A DNA stretch of 64,000 bases from Craspedostauros australis (GCA_026770025.1 JAMXDE010000013.1:1736001-1800000), one strand, 5' to 3'. Numbered from the stretch's first letter, positions 10,352 to 23,058 are shown. The notes: a model not told the origin generated them from the sequence alone. Made by a program: numbers and translations.

Positions 10352-10623
10352 TGTAAATCGAAGAGGGTGTACTCGTGGTATGATGTGTGAAGACTTGCAA
10401 GTGCGCAGCAACAGCAACAGTACCAGCGACAGCGACAGCGACGATGGAGCAGCTATCGATGATGTGCGTGAGAGCGCTCGGCAAGAAATAGCAAGGAAGT
10501 GGTTGTTGTGTTACCAACTTGTTGTGTTTGAAAGGCGTTAATATACGTTATGTATCATGTTTAAAATGGTGACAATCTTGTAAACCACCCGGCCCTCGTC
10601 CGCAAGAGCATTCAGACAACATA

Positions 10624-10718
10624 ATCGATTCAGAACGGATTCAGAACTTCAGAAGTTCTGATTCTGAATCCAGAATGAGCTGTCTGATTCAGAACGGGGG
10701 GTTTGATTCAGAACGGTG
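10624..10718 (+). repeat. Cluster of GATTCAGAACGG motifs with inverted copies
   Basis: Direct copies of GATTCAGAAC(GG) fall in about 95 bp, with inverted TTCTGAATC and a perfect palindrome AGAACTTC-A-GAAGTTCT between them. No gene lies within 200 bp. Confidence 0.7.
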
Positions 10719-10719
10719 A

Positions 10720-11480
10720 CAGGAAGACACTCAAGCGTTCCGTGTTGGCTGGCCTGTCCTGCTCTCTGAACGTTACAGGTTTGATTTGACCGTTATATCC
10801 AATATGCAAATGTGTCTCCACAGAATTGAAACGTGAACCCACGAAGCTGGTGCTAAATTAGTCTAATGAGTCGAATTGCAAACCGTCTATTTTATCCACG
10901 ACTAACAAAAGTACCGGACGGTGCTGTTGTGATCCATGAAGTTTCAACCCGAACACACACAAAATGCCACCCAAATCGGATGAGCGCGTTGTTTGTTGTT
11001 GCCGTGCGGATTTGCGGTTTGGACAAACAACGGGCAGCTTTTTCGCTTGACGCCACAACAACGACACACCATGTCGCCTCGCATCACATCACAGTCCATG
11101 TATGCAATGCAGGGTACTCATGTAGTGATTGTAATACTATAAATCTAAGCACTTATATCATCCTATTATGGTGTGTAGAGTAGATTCGTAAAATTTTAAG
11201 CTCCTGGGACTTGTAAATACAAAGTTATTGTTTCGTTGTAGCCTATGACTAGAAACGTTTGGCATGCGGACGCAAAGGGGCAGCTGCAGTTCAAAATCTC
11301 CAGTCGTGCTTCAACTTGTGCCAGTCAAGTACACATCCACAACATGATCGCAATTGTGTCGGTTTCGTCCCGTGTGTGTCTGTTTCCTTTGTTACCACCA
11401 CGCGTTTTTTGTTCTTCGATTGTTTCGTCTGTCCGTTCCCCGTGAAGTCTGCCCATCCAGGCGCAGATGTCTGGTGCCGA
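10720..11480. other. Intergenic, nothing recognised
   Basis: Only short frames without domains or splice support are seen. The stretch is moderately AT-rich. Confidence 0.6.
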
Positions 11481-11486
11481 GACTCC

Positions 11487-11604
11487 CGACATTCTCGACA
11501 ATCGCCACAACACGCCCGATATTCCCGACAACACGCCCGACATTCCCGACAAAACTCCCGACATTCCCGACAAAGCGCCCGACATTCCCGACATTCCCGA
11601 CAAT
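11487..11604 (+). repeat. Minisatellite of CCCGACATTCCCGACAA-type units
   Basis: Degenerate units of about 21 bp, built from CCCGACATT and CCCGACAA, repeat head to tail about five to six times. All three forward frames and several reverse ones stay open across it (for example SGMSGVL repeats on the minus strand), as expected for a repeat whose unit is a multiple of three. Coding is not supported. Confidence 0.8.
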
Positions 11605-11949
11605 GACACATGACATCATGAGTTTATCAATTTCGTTGTGATGACCTTAACAATATCAAAAGACGCCGACGCTATTTATTTGGTTTAAGGCAAGAGGTTT
11701 TTTATCGTGCCAGACATTTTGCCGCGTGTCCCTGTTGTCGGAGGTGGTGGCAGTTTCGTGTTTGGTGATCGAACATAGATGTTCGATGTATCCCTCTAGG
11801 AATGGCTCAACAGCATGGACGACGAAATGACTCCTCTTGTTGGGCCTGTTGAAGAGTCTGATGACATTATCTTGATGACTACGATACTATGCTTCAATCT
11901 GAAACCGAATCATCCAGTCCCTCATCCGTGTATTACTCCATAAAGGTAG

Positions 11950-12480
11950 TTGGGACAGACTTGGTCCGGGATCCACCCGGGACTCAATCGTCCATGTTGC
12001 GTACACGGTACCCGGTATCCGAACCCGATACTGCAATGAAAGGCTACCGCGCGCATGGTGTATAGTTGAACCACAATCCATGCCCTGCTCACCCTCCAGC
12101 TCATGCAACCGTGCCACCTGTCCAGCTAACCATCTTGCAAACCCTGCAGGCATCTTGAAGCATATCCATACCCTTGAATCAAGTACTGCTCTACGGATGG
12201 AACTACTGAACAGCTGGGCGTGTGCAGAACCATCACGACATGTTACTGTACAACACAAACGGCTAAAGCACGACGGCATGAACCCTGCCCTTTTACTCGA
12301 TCGTCCTGTCAACAGTAAGCTTAACACATAAAACAAGCAATCAGAAACAATCTTCACAGCTTACTTCCAAGTTTACTACAGTTACACCATCGTCTGATAC
12401 AGCTTTGTTCTCAGCATCAAACGGCGTCAAAGCCGGTTGAAGGACAGATCATCCTCCTGACAACGTGCAGAAGACACGGA
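11950..12480 (+). repeat. 5' LTR of element B
   Basis: Bases 11950-12231 match 20240-20522 with scattered substitutions and a 1-base indel (TTGGGACAGACTTG start). The 5' copy should continue to just before the primer site at 12489, giving about 530 bp. The right boundary is inferred. Confidence 0.75.
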
Positions 12481-12488
12481 ATACTAAC

Positions 12489-12506
12489 TGGTAGCTGCGA
12501 GTGGTT
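12489..12506 (+). promoter_or_regulatory. Primer-binding site of element B (initiator tRNA-Met)
   Basis: TGGTAGCTGCGAGTGGTT, identical to the element A site at 5510-5527 on the other strand. Both are preceded by CTAAC. It marks the inner edge of the 5' LTR. Confidence 0.7.
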
Positions 12507-12844
12507 CTCGCTTACATCCACCTTCCTCACTCTCAAAGAGACTTCCTCAAGTGCGCAGACCGCTGTGTCCAACGACACTGAGCCCAAAGGCTCCAAGCCT
12601 CTCAGGACCAACGACCCTGACTAGCAATCTATGAAGTTAGCCCGAAGGCAACTCATCAAACCAAGCCCTTGCTAAGCAAGCGCACCCCACCAACACCTGC
12701 AAAACCAGGTGTACGTCTCAAGAGCACTCCTGCCAATACCTCCGTGCACACCTTCACCATCGAAGGGGGGAAGAGCAGCCAAGCCCGAGACAATCGTCGA
12801 CACCAAGCGAAGCCCAACGACTTCGACACCTCCGCCACCTCACC

Positions 12845-15800
12845 ATGAGCGACCAAGGAGAAGACACGAGCATCAGCAGCGAAGAACGCCGACTGGAGGC
12901 TTTCGTGGAGCGGCTCAACCAACAAGCCGCTCAAGCCCTTCGAGATCTCAACGAATCCCGAATCTCGCGAGGAGCTACACCCATCCCTGCTCAGCAAAGA
13001 GACCAAACGGCAGCTGGGCAAGGAGAGGGCGAAACCGCCCAAGGCAACGATGGGGACGCCGACAACCAACCGAACCTTGGTGAAACCGAGGGAACCGCAA
13101 GACGCGAAGGGAACGTAGGCAATCAAACTGGATCCACTGGAGGTGGCTTCCCTTTTGACGCAGACGAAGACCCCATCGGACCCGAAACCACGTACGTAGC
13201 GTACGAGAGCGAGGACAAGCCGGAGAAACCCATCATGGGTGGCCTCACCAAGGCTGGTCGTCACTGGGTGCCCTGGACGGGAGGGAAACCGAACGTCGAA
13301 TGGACTGGCCTTGTGGAAGACGCAGCCACGTCCTACGACAGCTCCCAACAGCAGCGCGTCCTCCACAACGGCTCGGACTCCAAGAACCAACCGGAGCGGG
13401 AGAAAGGCATCCGCCCTCGCTTCCGGATCGGGGACAACCGCCAGCGCATGCTGCGCCTCCTCAAGGACCACATGTCCACCGCAGGCCTCATCTCAATGAC
13501 CTACATGAGGAGCAACGAACACCCCGACGAGATGGTGTGTGTCCTCGATGCCCCAGGCAGCACCACCATCAGCCAAGCCACTGACCACCATGACTTCTAT
13601 CGCCACTTGTGGGATCGATACGACAAGCAGAACAACGCATCTGCCGCTCGATTCCTCCGTGACAGCCTTGACCCTGACCTCGAAGACCGCCTGATGAACC
13701 GCATCAAGCCGAAGTACCAACAAGACTTCAACGTGATTTTCACCGAACTCATCAAGAGCATCACTTCAAGCTCGCTGGACAAGTACGCACGGCTCCAAGA
13801 GAAGGTCAGGAAGACCACACCCCAGAAGTTCCAAGGAGAGAACATCCAAGCCATGGCTGACGCTCTTCGCATCATGTGCAAGGAACTTCAAGACGCCGAT
13901 CAGTTCGAAATCTCGCTTCTCCGTACCATGACAGACAACTTCTTCATGGTAGGAGGAAGAACCACGTCAGGAGAACGATACCGTCATCGAATCCTCGACA
14001 TCAGCGATCGACTCAGATGACTGATCGAAGACAAGTCCCTCAAGACCTACGAGCGAGCGGAGCCCCACCTGCTCCATGAGGACCTCACCTGGATGGACAT
14101 CTGCAGCGTGGCTGAGGATGCTTATCTTGACGAGCTCCAGGGAAACTCCTGGCATGCCAACAGGCACTCCCGTGACCGCAACACCCCGCGCATGCATGCA
14201 AACCACTCCTCAACCACAAAGGAAGCTCGTCTTCTGGAACAGAACAAAGGAGGCAAACGCATGAACGCCAAGGGCAAGCAGGCCGCCAAGAAAACACAAC
14301 AAAAGAAGGACCCTTGGATCACAACACCCCCACGGAAGGGTGAGCCACAACAAAAGCTCATGAACAACAAGACCTTCCATTGGTGTGCGAAGTGCCGCCA
14401 CTGGCGCATCTCCCACGGCACAGCTGGCCACATCGACGACTTCCAGCGAAAGCCCAAAAGTCCACAGCTCGAAATCGACCACGCTGCCTGGACCTGCCTG
14501 TCCGCGGAAGCGCACGTGAGCGAACATACCTGGTGGACAGCCGTATGGGATGCCTTCACCTCCTTCGACACCATCAACATCATCACCGGTACCTTTCTCC
14601 TCCTTTGTGCAGCACAAGTCGCCCTACTCGGCATCGAGTGCGGATGGCATGTGATGAGCATTATGATGTGGATGACAACAGCCGTTGTGCTATTCGCCCT
14701 TCACACCAACGTCCCACGCCAGTACCAGTCAACTCCAATGCGAACCATCCGCCAGATCAACACATGGAGAAAGAAACAAAACAAGTCAAATAGAGCAAGA
14801 CTACGCTTCTATCACTACCCGGCAACGCCCTCGAACGATCTCTACGACTCTCTGTTCGGGAACAACGACTTCAAACGTTTTCTCCTTCACAAGCGCACCA
14901 ACATCAAACGCCACGTCCCACGTCACGCCCCATGTGCGAACCACCAAAACAAAACTCGCCGTGCTCGCCGGTTCCGAAAACACCAAAACTCCTGTCACGC
15001 GCGAAACAAAACGAATCCCGCTCATCCACCGAACCGGCACACAAAACATCACTGTGACCTCTACCACTTAAGGACTCCCACTCGCTTCAAGCGGGGATCT
15101 CACACAGACCCAAGCGAACATCAGAGTCTCCGCCACAACGGTAACACACGCGAAGCGCAGCCCCATGGATATACAGGCGTCAGTCTGATCACCAATGCCT
15201 ATCACACCCTCGCAACAACCTTCGGTTTCCAACATGCCTTCGCCGCACCACACAAGGTGGAAGGCATCATCCCTCAAGACGGCTCCTTCGATGTGGTATG
15301 GGACACCGGCGCCTCCATCTGCGTGACCAACGATATCAACGACTTCGTGGGTCCTACCTCTGCTCCAACCTCGCCAACCTTCCTCAACGGGTTTCTTCGC
15401 CGCACCAAAGTCAAGACGAAAGGCAGAGTGGAATGGTCCATACTCGACATCAGCGGCAACCCTCGATCCTTATCCCTTCCAGTCTTCTATGTGCCGGAGT
15501 CCTCGGTCAAGCTCATCAGCACCGCATGCCTCCTCAATGAATACAAAGGGGAAAATATTGTCGTGGAAGCAAACAACATCCAGCTGAGCGGCATCCCTGG
15601 AAACAACGAACGAGGTCCCATCATCGCCCACAACAAGAAATCGAACAACCTTCCGACCTCACGTGCATACCGCACTGGTGACCTCACCGAACTCCCAGCG
15701 GCGCTCACCACAACTGTTACTTCCGTGGCAGAGCAGAACCAAAACCTGACCCAACCGCAAAAGGAGCTGCTCAAGTGGCACTATCGACTCGGGCACCTCT

Positions 15801-18800
15801 CCTTCAGACGAGTGCAGTTCTTGTTCCGATCCGGCGCCCTCGTCAACACTGAGGCATCACGGAAGATGCAGACAGCCGCCGCCCGCGTACGAGAATGCCC
15901 GCTGTGTGCGGCGTGCCAATTTGGCAAACAGCATCGCAGAACGACACCAGGCACAACACAGCACGCCGTCCAAGACCGACAGGGAGTGATCAAAACGGAT
16001 CACCTCTTCCCGGGTCAGCAAGTCTCCGTGGACCACTTCGTGGGACGCACCTTGGGCCGCCTCTTCACAGGAAGAGGCAAGTCCGATGCGTCGGAGATGT
16101 ACAAGGGTGGCGCAATGTTTGTGGACCACGCATCTGGCTACATACACGTGGAGCCAGTCGCATCCCTCACGACCCACGCTACGTTGGAAGCCAAGGAACG
16201 CTTCGAGTCCATGTGCCGCGATGTGGGTGTGCCCGTGCGCTCGTACCTCTCGGACAACGCCACCACCTTTACATCGCCAGATTACACCAAACACCTCAAA
16301 CGGTTTCATCAAGTGCACCGCTTTGCTGGAGTCGGCGCTCACCATCACAACGGAGTGGCCGAGCGCAGCATCCGCACAATCATCTCTATGGCACGAACAA
16401 TGATGATGTATCAAAGCATTCATTGGCCTACGATGTTCGATGCCCAACACTGGCCCATGGCCGTCGTCCATGCCGCTTACGTACACAACCGCGTACCAAG
16501 TGCAGCAACAGGACTCACACCTCTGGACATTCTCTCGCGCACGCGCATGCCCCTGAAACAACTGCACAACCTACATGTGTGGGGCAGCCCCGTCTACGTC
16601 CTGAACAAGGCGCTCGGCGACGGTCGCAAGATACCAAGATGGGAACCACGCGGGGAGCGCTATGTGAACACGGGACTCTCCCCGCGTCACGCGTCCACAG
16701 TTCCACTGGTCCTCTCGCCGAGGACAGGATCGATCACACCACAGTTCCACGTTGTATTTGACGATTGGTTTGCGACAATAGCGACTAATCTGGCTGATCT
16801 CCCAGACTACAACTCGACGGAATGGACGCACATGTTCGGTGATACCACATATCAAATACCGTTCGATGACGACAACATCATTGCCATGGAAGAGCGGGAC
16901 ATCGAGCAAGAGGATGAAGCCGACCATCAACGATTCCTCCCCTCACACGATGATGATCCGCCACCGCAGCTGTTGCCAAAAACGCAAAACACAAGAACCC
17001 CGATTGTGAGTGAACAAAATTCACCAACTCACATTTTGAGGCAACCCGTGACACCACACACGAAAACCGATGCCACCCCAATCGACCAAGTGCAACCACC
17101 TCAGCAAATCAGCCGCTCGCCAACAACCATCGATGCAAATAAGCCGACGCCACCAATGTCGTCGACAGAGGGAGCCGGAGAAGGTCCAGCAAGTCATGCT
17201 GAACCGTTGCCGCCAACGGAGGGAGTTGTCAACGACAACAGTGACGACGACGTACAACCACCAATCGACTCTCCTCCGACTTCACCGCTGCGCAAACCCA
17301 TCACCGCACCGACAGAGCAACCCACGACGAAGACGGTAAAGCCACCTCCACTGCGCCGCTCTGAACGCATCAACAAGCGCACGCCACGAGAACGACGGAC
17401 CGTTGAGCGCCTCACCTACGACACCTTGGGCGGAAAAGTGGTTTGGGCCGACGACATCACACAACCATCCGAAACCAGCGCAAACGTAACCACCATCGCG
17501 ACGAGTGAACCCAGCAAAGACCAAGCCGTGGAAAACATGAAGCACACTCTCCAGACCTGTCGTGCGACACTCAGGCAGTACGCTACTCATCAAGATGGCG
17601 CAGTAACACAGAAGGCCAACGCTCTGGTGCGCGACACTGACTCCATGCTCCGAGGTCTAGCGACAATCGACACCACAGAATTGACCCGGGAAGAACGGCG
17701 TTGGGCGCAGGGCGACCTCGAGATGGAAAGGATACTTCGCATCCAACAACTCGAAATCCGAGCCAGGATGCGCAAGGAACAAGAAGAGGCGGCAGCAAGC
17801 GGAGGAACGTCAACCAACGAGCACCACATCCTCATGATGAGCAACCACTCCGACTCGTCCTCGGAGGACGACGATCCACTTCCAGGCACCACAATGCGCC
17901 CCATCGACATCGGCCACCTTTGGCCACACCACGTCAACATCACTCGACACATCGGCCATTACTTCGACCATGTGGTGCAATTTCGATTCCCAACGGAAGC
18001 CGCAAGGAGCCAGTGCGTTTACTACGCCATTCGCCGATTCGTCGATGCCGTCGAAGAGATGCTTGAAACAGGTGAATACCACCTCCCCGTCTCATACTTC
18101 GGTTTCATACCAAGAACGCAAGGTCAGCGATACACCCTGGAACGGGCCATCGCCGCTATGGAAAATGGCCTACGACCACCGGACGAAGACGAACGGGTGC
18201 AGGACTTCATGCGACGAGCGGGTTTCGCCTGGCACCTCATTACGCACGACGAGCGTTTTGAAATCGGCATACTGCACCTACACATCCAACTCGGCGTCGC
18301 GCCGGAGGTGCCACCGACAATAGTGGCTCCGCCAAGCGAATTCGAACCGGCCGAACACCGTGCTTCAGCTCCGACAAACAGCACTCACTATCCACGACAA
18401 CATGAAAATGACGAATCCGACGAACACTACGCGATGGCAGCAACCCTTGAGCACGATGGTGACGACCACACCGACGACCACCGCGCCTTCATCATGTACG
18501 ATTTGCTAAACTTCTTCACAACCGGGGGCGATCTCAGCATCTCGAATCGGCACGTCAGCTACAAAGCATCCAAGACCGACCCCGACACCCTCTCCTTCAG
18601 CGAGGCGATGAACGACAACAACAAACAAGAATGGATGGCAGCCGCACACAAAGAAATTCATGACCTTACCAAAAAGGGAACTTGGATTGAGGTGCCAAAA
18701 TCCACCACTACTGATCGCATCTTCCCTGGCACGTGGGTGTTTCGGCGCAAGCGGATGCCCGACGGCACGGTAAAGAAGTACAAGGGACGGTGGTGCTGCA

Positions 18801-20155
18801 GAGGCGACATGATGACCGAGACGGAAGCAACTTACGCCCCGGTCGTTGCCTGGTCCTCTGTTCGCGTCTTCCTCATCCTCTCCATCTTGCTTCGCTGGGT
18901 CACGACATCAATCGATTTCTCAAACGCGTTCGTACAAGCCGACATCCATCGTCCGGTATACCTACACCTTCCACGCGGATTCCGATCAACCAACGGGCCC
19001 GATACATGCCTCAAGCTGATCAAAAGCCTCTACGGGTGAACTATAGCTCCCAAGCTATGGTACCAACACCTTGTGCGTGCTCTCCTCGCGGAAGGATTTC
19101 ACGCGTGTGATCAAGAACGGTGCCTGTTCATGCGCGATGGGATGATGATCGTCCTCTATGTGGATGATGCCGGCATTGCTTCGCGCACGGAAGAAGAAGC
19201 AGACGCATTCATTGAGTCCATGCGCAAGCGCGGATTTGATCTCACACGAGAAGGCACCTTCACGGAATTTCTGGGAATATCGCTACACAGAAATCCCAAG
19301 AACAACACCATCCACCTCAAACAAACCGGCCTCATCAACAAGATCATCGAAGCTACAGGCATGCAGAACTGCAAACCCAACGTGACACCCACAAAACAAC
19401 TTGCCCTTGGAGCATCAAATGATCAACCCCCGATGAAGGAGGCATGGAACTATCGCTCCGTCGTTGGCATGCTACTCTACTTGACTACGAATACACGCCC
19501 CGACCTGGCTTTCGCCGTCTCCCAAGTGGCGCGGTTCAGCAACAACCCTCGCCAGCCACATGCAAAGGCAATCAAGATGATAGTGCGCTACCTTCGCCAC
19601 ACAAACACCATGGGAACCATCGTGCGTCCGACGGGTCAACTCAACCTGGAATGCTACGTTGATGCCGATTTCGCAGGTCTGTACAAGCGCGAGACCGACG
19701 ACTCTCCAAATGCAGTACGCTTCCGCACAGGGTATGTCATCATCCTCGGCGGCTGTCCACTCGTGTGGAAGTCGAAGCTGCGGACGGAAATCGCCTTGTC
19801 CACTATGGAATCGGAGTACGCCGCGCTGTCCCTTGCTATGCGCGCCCTCATCCCGATGCAGCAACTCATCAACAAGGTGAAAGCATCAACCAGCCTCAAC
19901 CAATCGCTGCAAACCAACATCCAGTGCACCGTGTTTGAGGATAACGAGGCGTGTATCTCACTGGCAACGAATCACAAGGTCACGGCACGAACCAAGCATT
20001 TCCTAACCAAGTGGCACTTCTTCTGGCACTGGGTCAAGGAGGGTTTCATCCGGATCCTTCACGTGCCGACACCCCACCAAATTGCCGACATCTTCACCAA
20101 AGGACTCGCGCGGGACGCGTTTGAGCATCTGCGCCGCATGCTCATGGGGTGGTGA
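12845..20155 (+). pseudogene. Ty1/copia Gag-Pol of element B, two in-frame TGA codons
   Basis: One frame of 2,437 codons from the ATG at 12845 is interrupted only by TGA at 14018-14020 and 19037-19039. Domains by residue: Gag; CxxCx8HxxxH motif about 514-530; two hydrophobic helices about 576-622; protease DTGAS about 820; integrase Asp 1063, Asp 1137 and Glu 1173 (DD35E); Pro/Thr-rich linker; extra domain about 1700-1830; reverse transcriptase with YVDD at about 2105; RNase H to the end. The first TGA falls where element A has a glutamate codon by alignment; the second follows KSLYG in the reverse transcriptase. Both could come from one base change (CGA or GGA to TGA). The element is probably dead unless both stops are read through. 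The three pieces between stops are otherwise intact, so decay is recent. Confidence 0.88.
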
Positions 20156-20239
20156 TGGCATCACAAATTGTGAACTGTTGATCGAACGATGGAGGTTTTT
20201 ACTCCAGGGACATGCTTCGCACTACGCCGAGAGGGAGAG

Positions 20240-20522
20240 TTGGGACAGACTTGATCCGGGATCCACTCGGGACTCAATCGTCCACGTTGCGTACACGGTA
20301 CCCGGTATCCGAACCCGATACTGCCATGAAAGGCTACCGCGCGCATGGTGTATAGTTGAACCACAATCCATGCCCTGCTAACCCTCCAGCTCATGCAACC
20401 GCGCCACCTGTTCAGCTAACCATCTTGCAAACCCTGCAGGCATCTTGAAGCATATCCATACCTGTGGATCAAGTACTGCTCTGCGGATGGACCTACTGAA
20501 CAGCTGCGACGTGTGCAGAACC
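20240..20522 (+). repeat. 3' LTR of element B, truncated
   Basis: About 283 bp match the start of the 5' LTR at 11950-12231; identity stops abruptly at GCAGAACC. The polypurine tract directly precedes it. Confidence 0.85.
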
Positions 20523-22196
20523 GACATTGAAGATGTCGCCCCACCGAGTGCCCCGCCAAGCATCCTCCGCACTCCGCCAACATCACGCAAGCGTTCGCAC
20601 GAAGCGAACGATGACCCGAAAGCCAGTCGCACCACGACTGCTGATCCCCCAAGACGACCAAGCAAGCGCGATACCGCTCGCAGCGAACGACAACAGCGAT
20701 ACATCGAGCGAAGCAAGCATCAAGCAAAAACGAATGCGAAGTCGCGTGCGTCGCTGCCGTCCAACGTGAAAGGAAAGAGCGAATTGCGCAACCTTGCGAA
20801 CTACAACAAGCCAGGAAAGAAAGAGAAGCATGAAGGCAAGCGGTTCACTACCAACCTATCCGTCTTCAATAGGGGAAGCGACACCGACGACGACAAGAGC
20901 AACACAGACCACGATCAGGACAGCAGCAAGGAGACCAACGACGATGACGAAACCAATGGCGACACCACCGACGAGAATGAGGAGAACAACGAAGCTACGG
21001 ACGACGAAGACAGCGATTCTCCTCCATCAGACATCACCAACGCAGTTACCGATGCTCTATTCGGTAACAACGCAATCAGCACCGACGATTTCAAGATAGA
21101 GATCTGCGCAACCACGCAAGATGAGACAGGAGAGACGCCGACGCACATCGAGCCATCAACCTTCGACCAAGCATTCAACCATCCGAATGCAACACACCGG
21201 AAGGGCTACAGAGCTGCCATCGCAAAGGAGTTCGGTTCGATGGATGCTCGATCCGTCTACAGCAAGATCAAGCGCTCATCGATTCCAAGAGACCGCAGAT
21301 GCTGCAAGTGCAAATGGGTGTTTAAATTAAAGCGCAATGGAACCTATCGAGCGCGTCTGGTGGCGTGTGGCTACTCGCAGATTGCAGGAGTGGACTACCA
21401 AGAACACCACTCGCCTGTCATCCACGACGTCACGTACCGTGTGATGATGGTGATCATGATGCTGCAGAAGATGGACTGCGCACTCGTGGACGTCGTCGCG
21501 GCATTCTTGTATGGTGATCTCGAAGAAGAGGTGTACATGAATTGTCCAAGCAGAATGGACAGCACACCGGATGAGGCGCTGCTGCTACACAAGCCAATCT
21601 ACGGGCTGGTCCAGAGCGCACGCCAATGGTTCAAGATGCTGGTATCAACGCTGAAGGGAATGCGATTCGACCAGAGCGCGGCAGATCCGTGTCTCTTCCA
21701 TCGCAAGACGAAGAACGAAACAGTCATCGTGGCGATCTACGTTGACGACTGCTTCTGCTGTGGACATCAGAAGGCACTCGAGCAATTCATGATCGACATC
21801 CAGAAGAGCAAGTTCAAGGTCACCGTCGAGAAGGGTTTGGGTGACTATCTCAGCTGCAACATCCAGCTCAACGCAGACAAGACGGGAGCCGTCCTATGCC
21901 AGCCACATCTGATCCGAAACCTGATCACCGAGTTTGGTGCAGAGGTGGAGAAGATGCAGCGCTACGCGACGCCAGGGACGCCAAGCCAGAGCATCGTTCG
22001 CCCATCCGAAGAGAACGGATTGCAGAAGGTAGATGCGGCAGAGCATGCTGACTATCGCAAGGGAGTGGGAATGCTTCTTTTCCTAATCAAGCATTCGCGT
22101 CCCGACATCGCCAACCCTGTCAGAGAGCTGACGAAGGTACTCGATGGACCGACCAAGGCTGCAACCAAGGAGATGCGTGTCGAGATGTACATGTGA
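20487..22196 (+). pseudogene. Element C copia Pol fragment (integrase-RT linker and RT), split by element D
   Basis: The native part is 20523-22177: an acidic Ser/Asp/Glu-rich linker, then reverse transcriptase with CCKCKWVFKLKRNGTYRARL, an IYGLVQSARQWFK stretch and the YVDD catalytic motif near 21742. Gag, protease and integrase are absent. It resembles the D and F polyproteins but is clearly diverged. The frame is open into the B LTR, giving an ATG at 20487 inside LTR sequence; a chimeric transcript is possible but not shown. Element D has inserted at codons KEMR, so the last few codons before the stop at 22196 are LTR sequence. The rest of C resumes at 30052. Confidence 0.85.
22172..22177 (+). 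repeat. Left target-site duplication of element D (GATGCG)
   Basis: GATGCG before the LTR start at 22178 recurs at 30052-30057 just after the LTR end. Removing the element and one copy restores the element C reading frame. Confidence 0.9.
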
Positions 22197-22976
22197 GTAT
22201 ATGTCGAGATGTACGAGTATATGTGCATCGTTCACCCGCTATTCTCTCATACACACTTGGACGGTATAACTACATTCGTGTCGATAGTATACTGTGATTC
22301 GTCAGAATTACAGGGGAAATGGAACACACGAAAAGGGGCAAGATTTCTGGAGGAAATTTGCAAATGACGATTTCTGAGAGAATTAGAAGATCGTCCGTCC
22401 ATCCATCAATGGTACCAAGAGAAACTCGAGGTACTTCCCAACTAAACCTCAGATGACGATATCATCTGACAGGCTGCTGCATCACCAATGGAACGTGACA
22501 TCTGGAGAGCAGAAGGACGCCTACTGACGTCGACAGGATGTCATCATGTCACCACGTCGACATCTGTCTCCAAGTCAGAGCAGGAGGCGAAGATCCGATG
22601 ACCGAAGGGCATCAGCATCATGGATACGAAAGGTGAACTTCAAATGGCGAGTACTCATGGAGTAGGAGCCAGTACTGAATGAACGGAGTGTCGAATACGA
22701 AGTACGTATTGAACACGGAGTATCGTGTGCGACGAGTACATGATGTTGAGAGAGAGAGAGAGAGAATACAGAGAAGAGCGAGAGAGCATCTCGCGTACCG
22801 ACTCATAGTCGGAGACTGAATCTACGAAACAGATTGAAGCGCCGAGAGCATCGGGCAAGAGAACGGGCGTACACCGAGAGCATCGGAGTAGCCAAGTAAT
22901 GAAATAGCAAACGAACGACTATCAACCAACACCATCTTCCACGATCGTAGGTTACCGTGCGCGGAACTTGCCAACA
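22178..22976 (+). repeat. 5' LTR of element D
   Basis: 799 bp; I read no difference from 29253-30051. Contains an (AG)n run near 22748-22764. Confidence 0.93.
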
Positions 22977-23058
22977 CGTTTATAAACGATAGATCAGGGC
23001 GAGCCCGCGAATCGTATCGTGCGAGGAAGACGAACATCATTCAAGAGCAGCAGGCTGA

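Larger units (their letters stand above)
11950..20522 (+). mobile_element. Copia retrotransposon B (3' LTR truncated)
   Basis: LTR, primer site, leader, one long Gag-Pol frame with two internal TGA codons, a polypurine tract (GAGAGGGAGAG, 20229-20239) and a 3' LTR cut off at 20522 where element C begins. No target-site duplication can be read because the right end is lost. Confidence 0.85.

Noticed and set aside
11487-11604. CRISPR-like array
   Set aside because: Units are contiguous and degenerate with no unique spacers, in a eukaryotic context.
12489-12506. tRNA gene fragment
   Set aside because: Only the 3'-end complement is present, at the expected primer position inside an LTR element; no cloverleaf surrounds it.
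12656-13471. 271-codon minus-strand frame
   Set aside because: Antisense shadow of the element B Gag; no domain or start context.
12845-20155. Possible reassigned TGA (non-standard genetic code) suggested by the two internal TGA codons of element B
   Set aside because: Intact elements D and F end their polyproteins with TGA, and the element C frame and the hypothetical host frames use standard stops; two TGA mutations are simpler.
22748-22764. (AG)n runs as host promoter elements
   Set aside because: They recur at the same place in every D-family LTR (also near 29823, 32357, 41200 and 48280), so they belong to the LTR.
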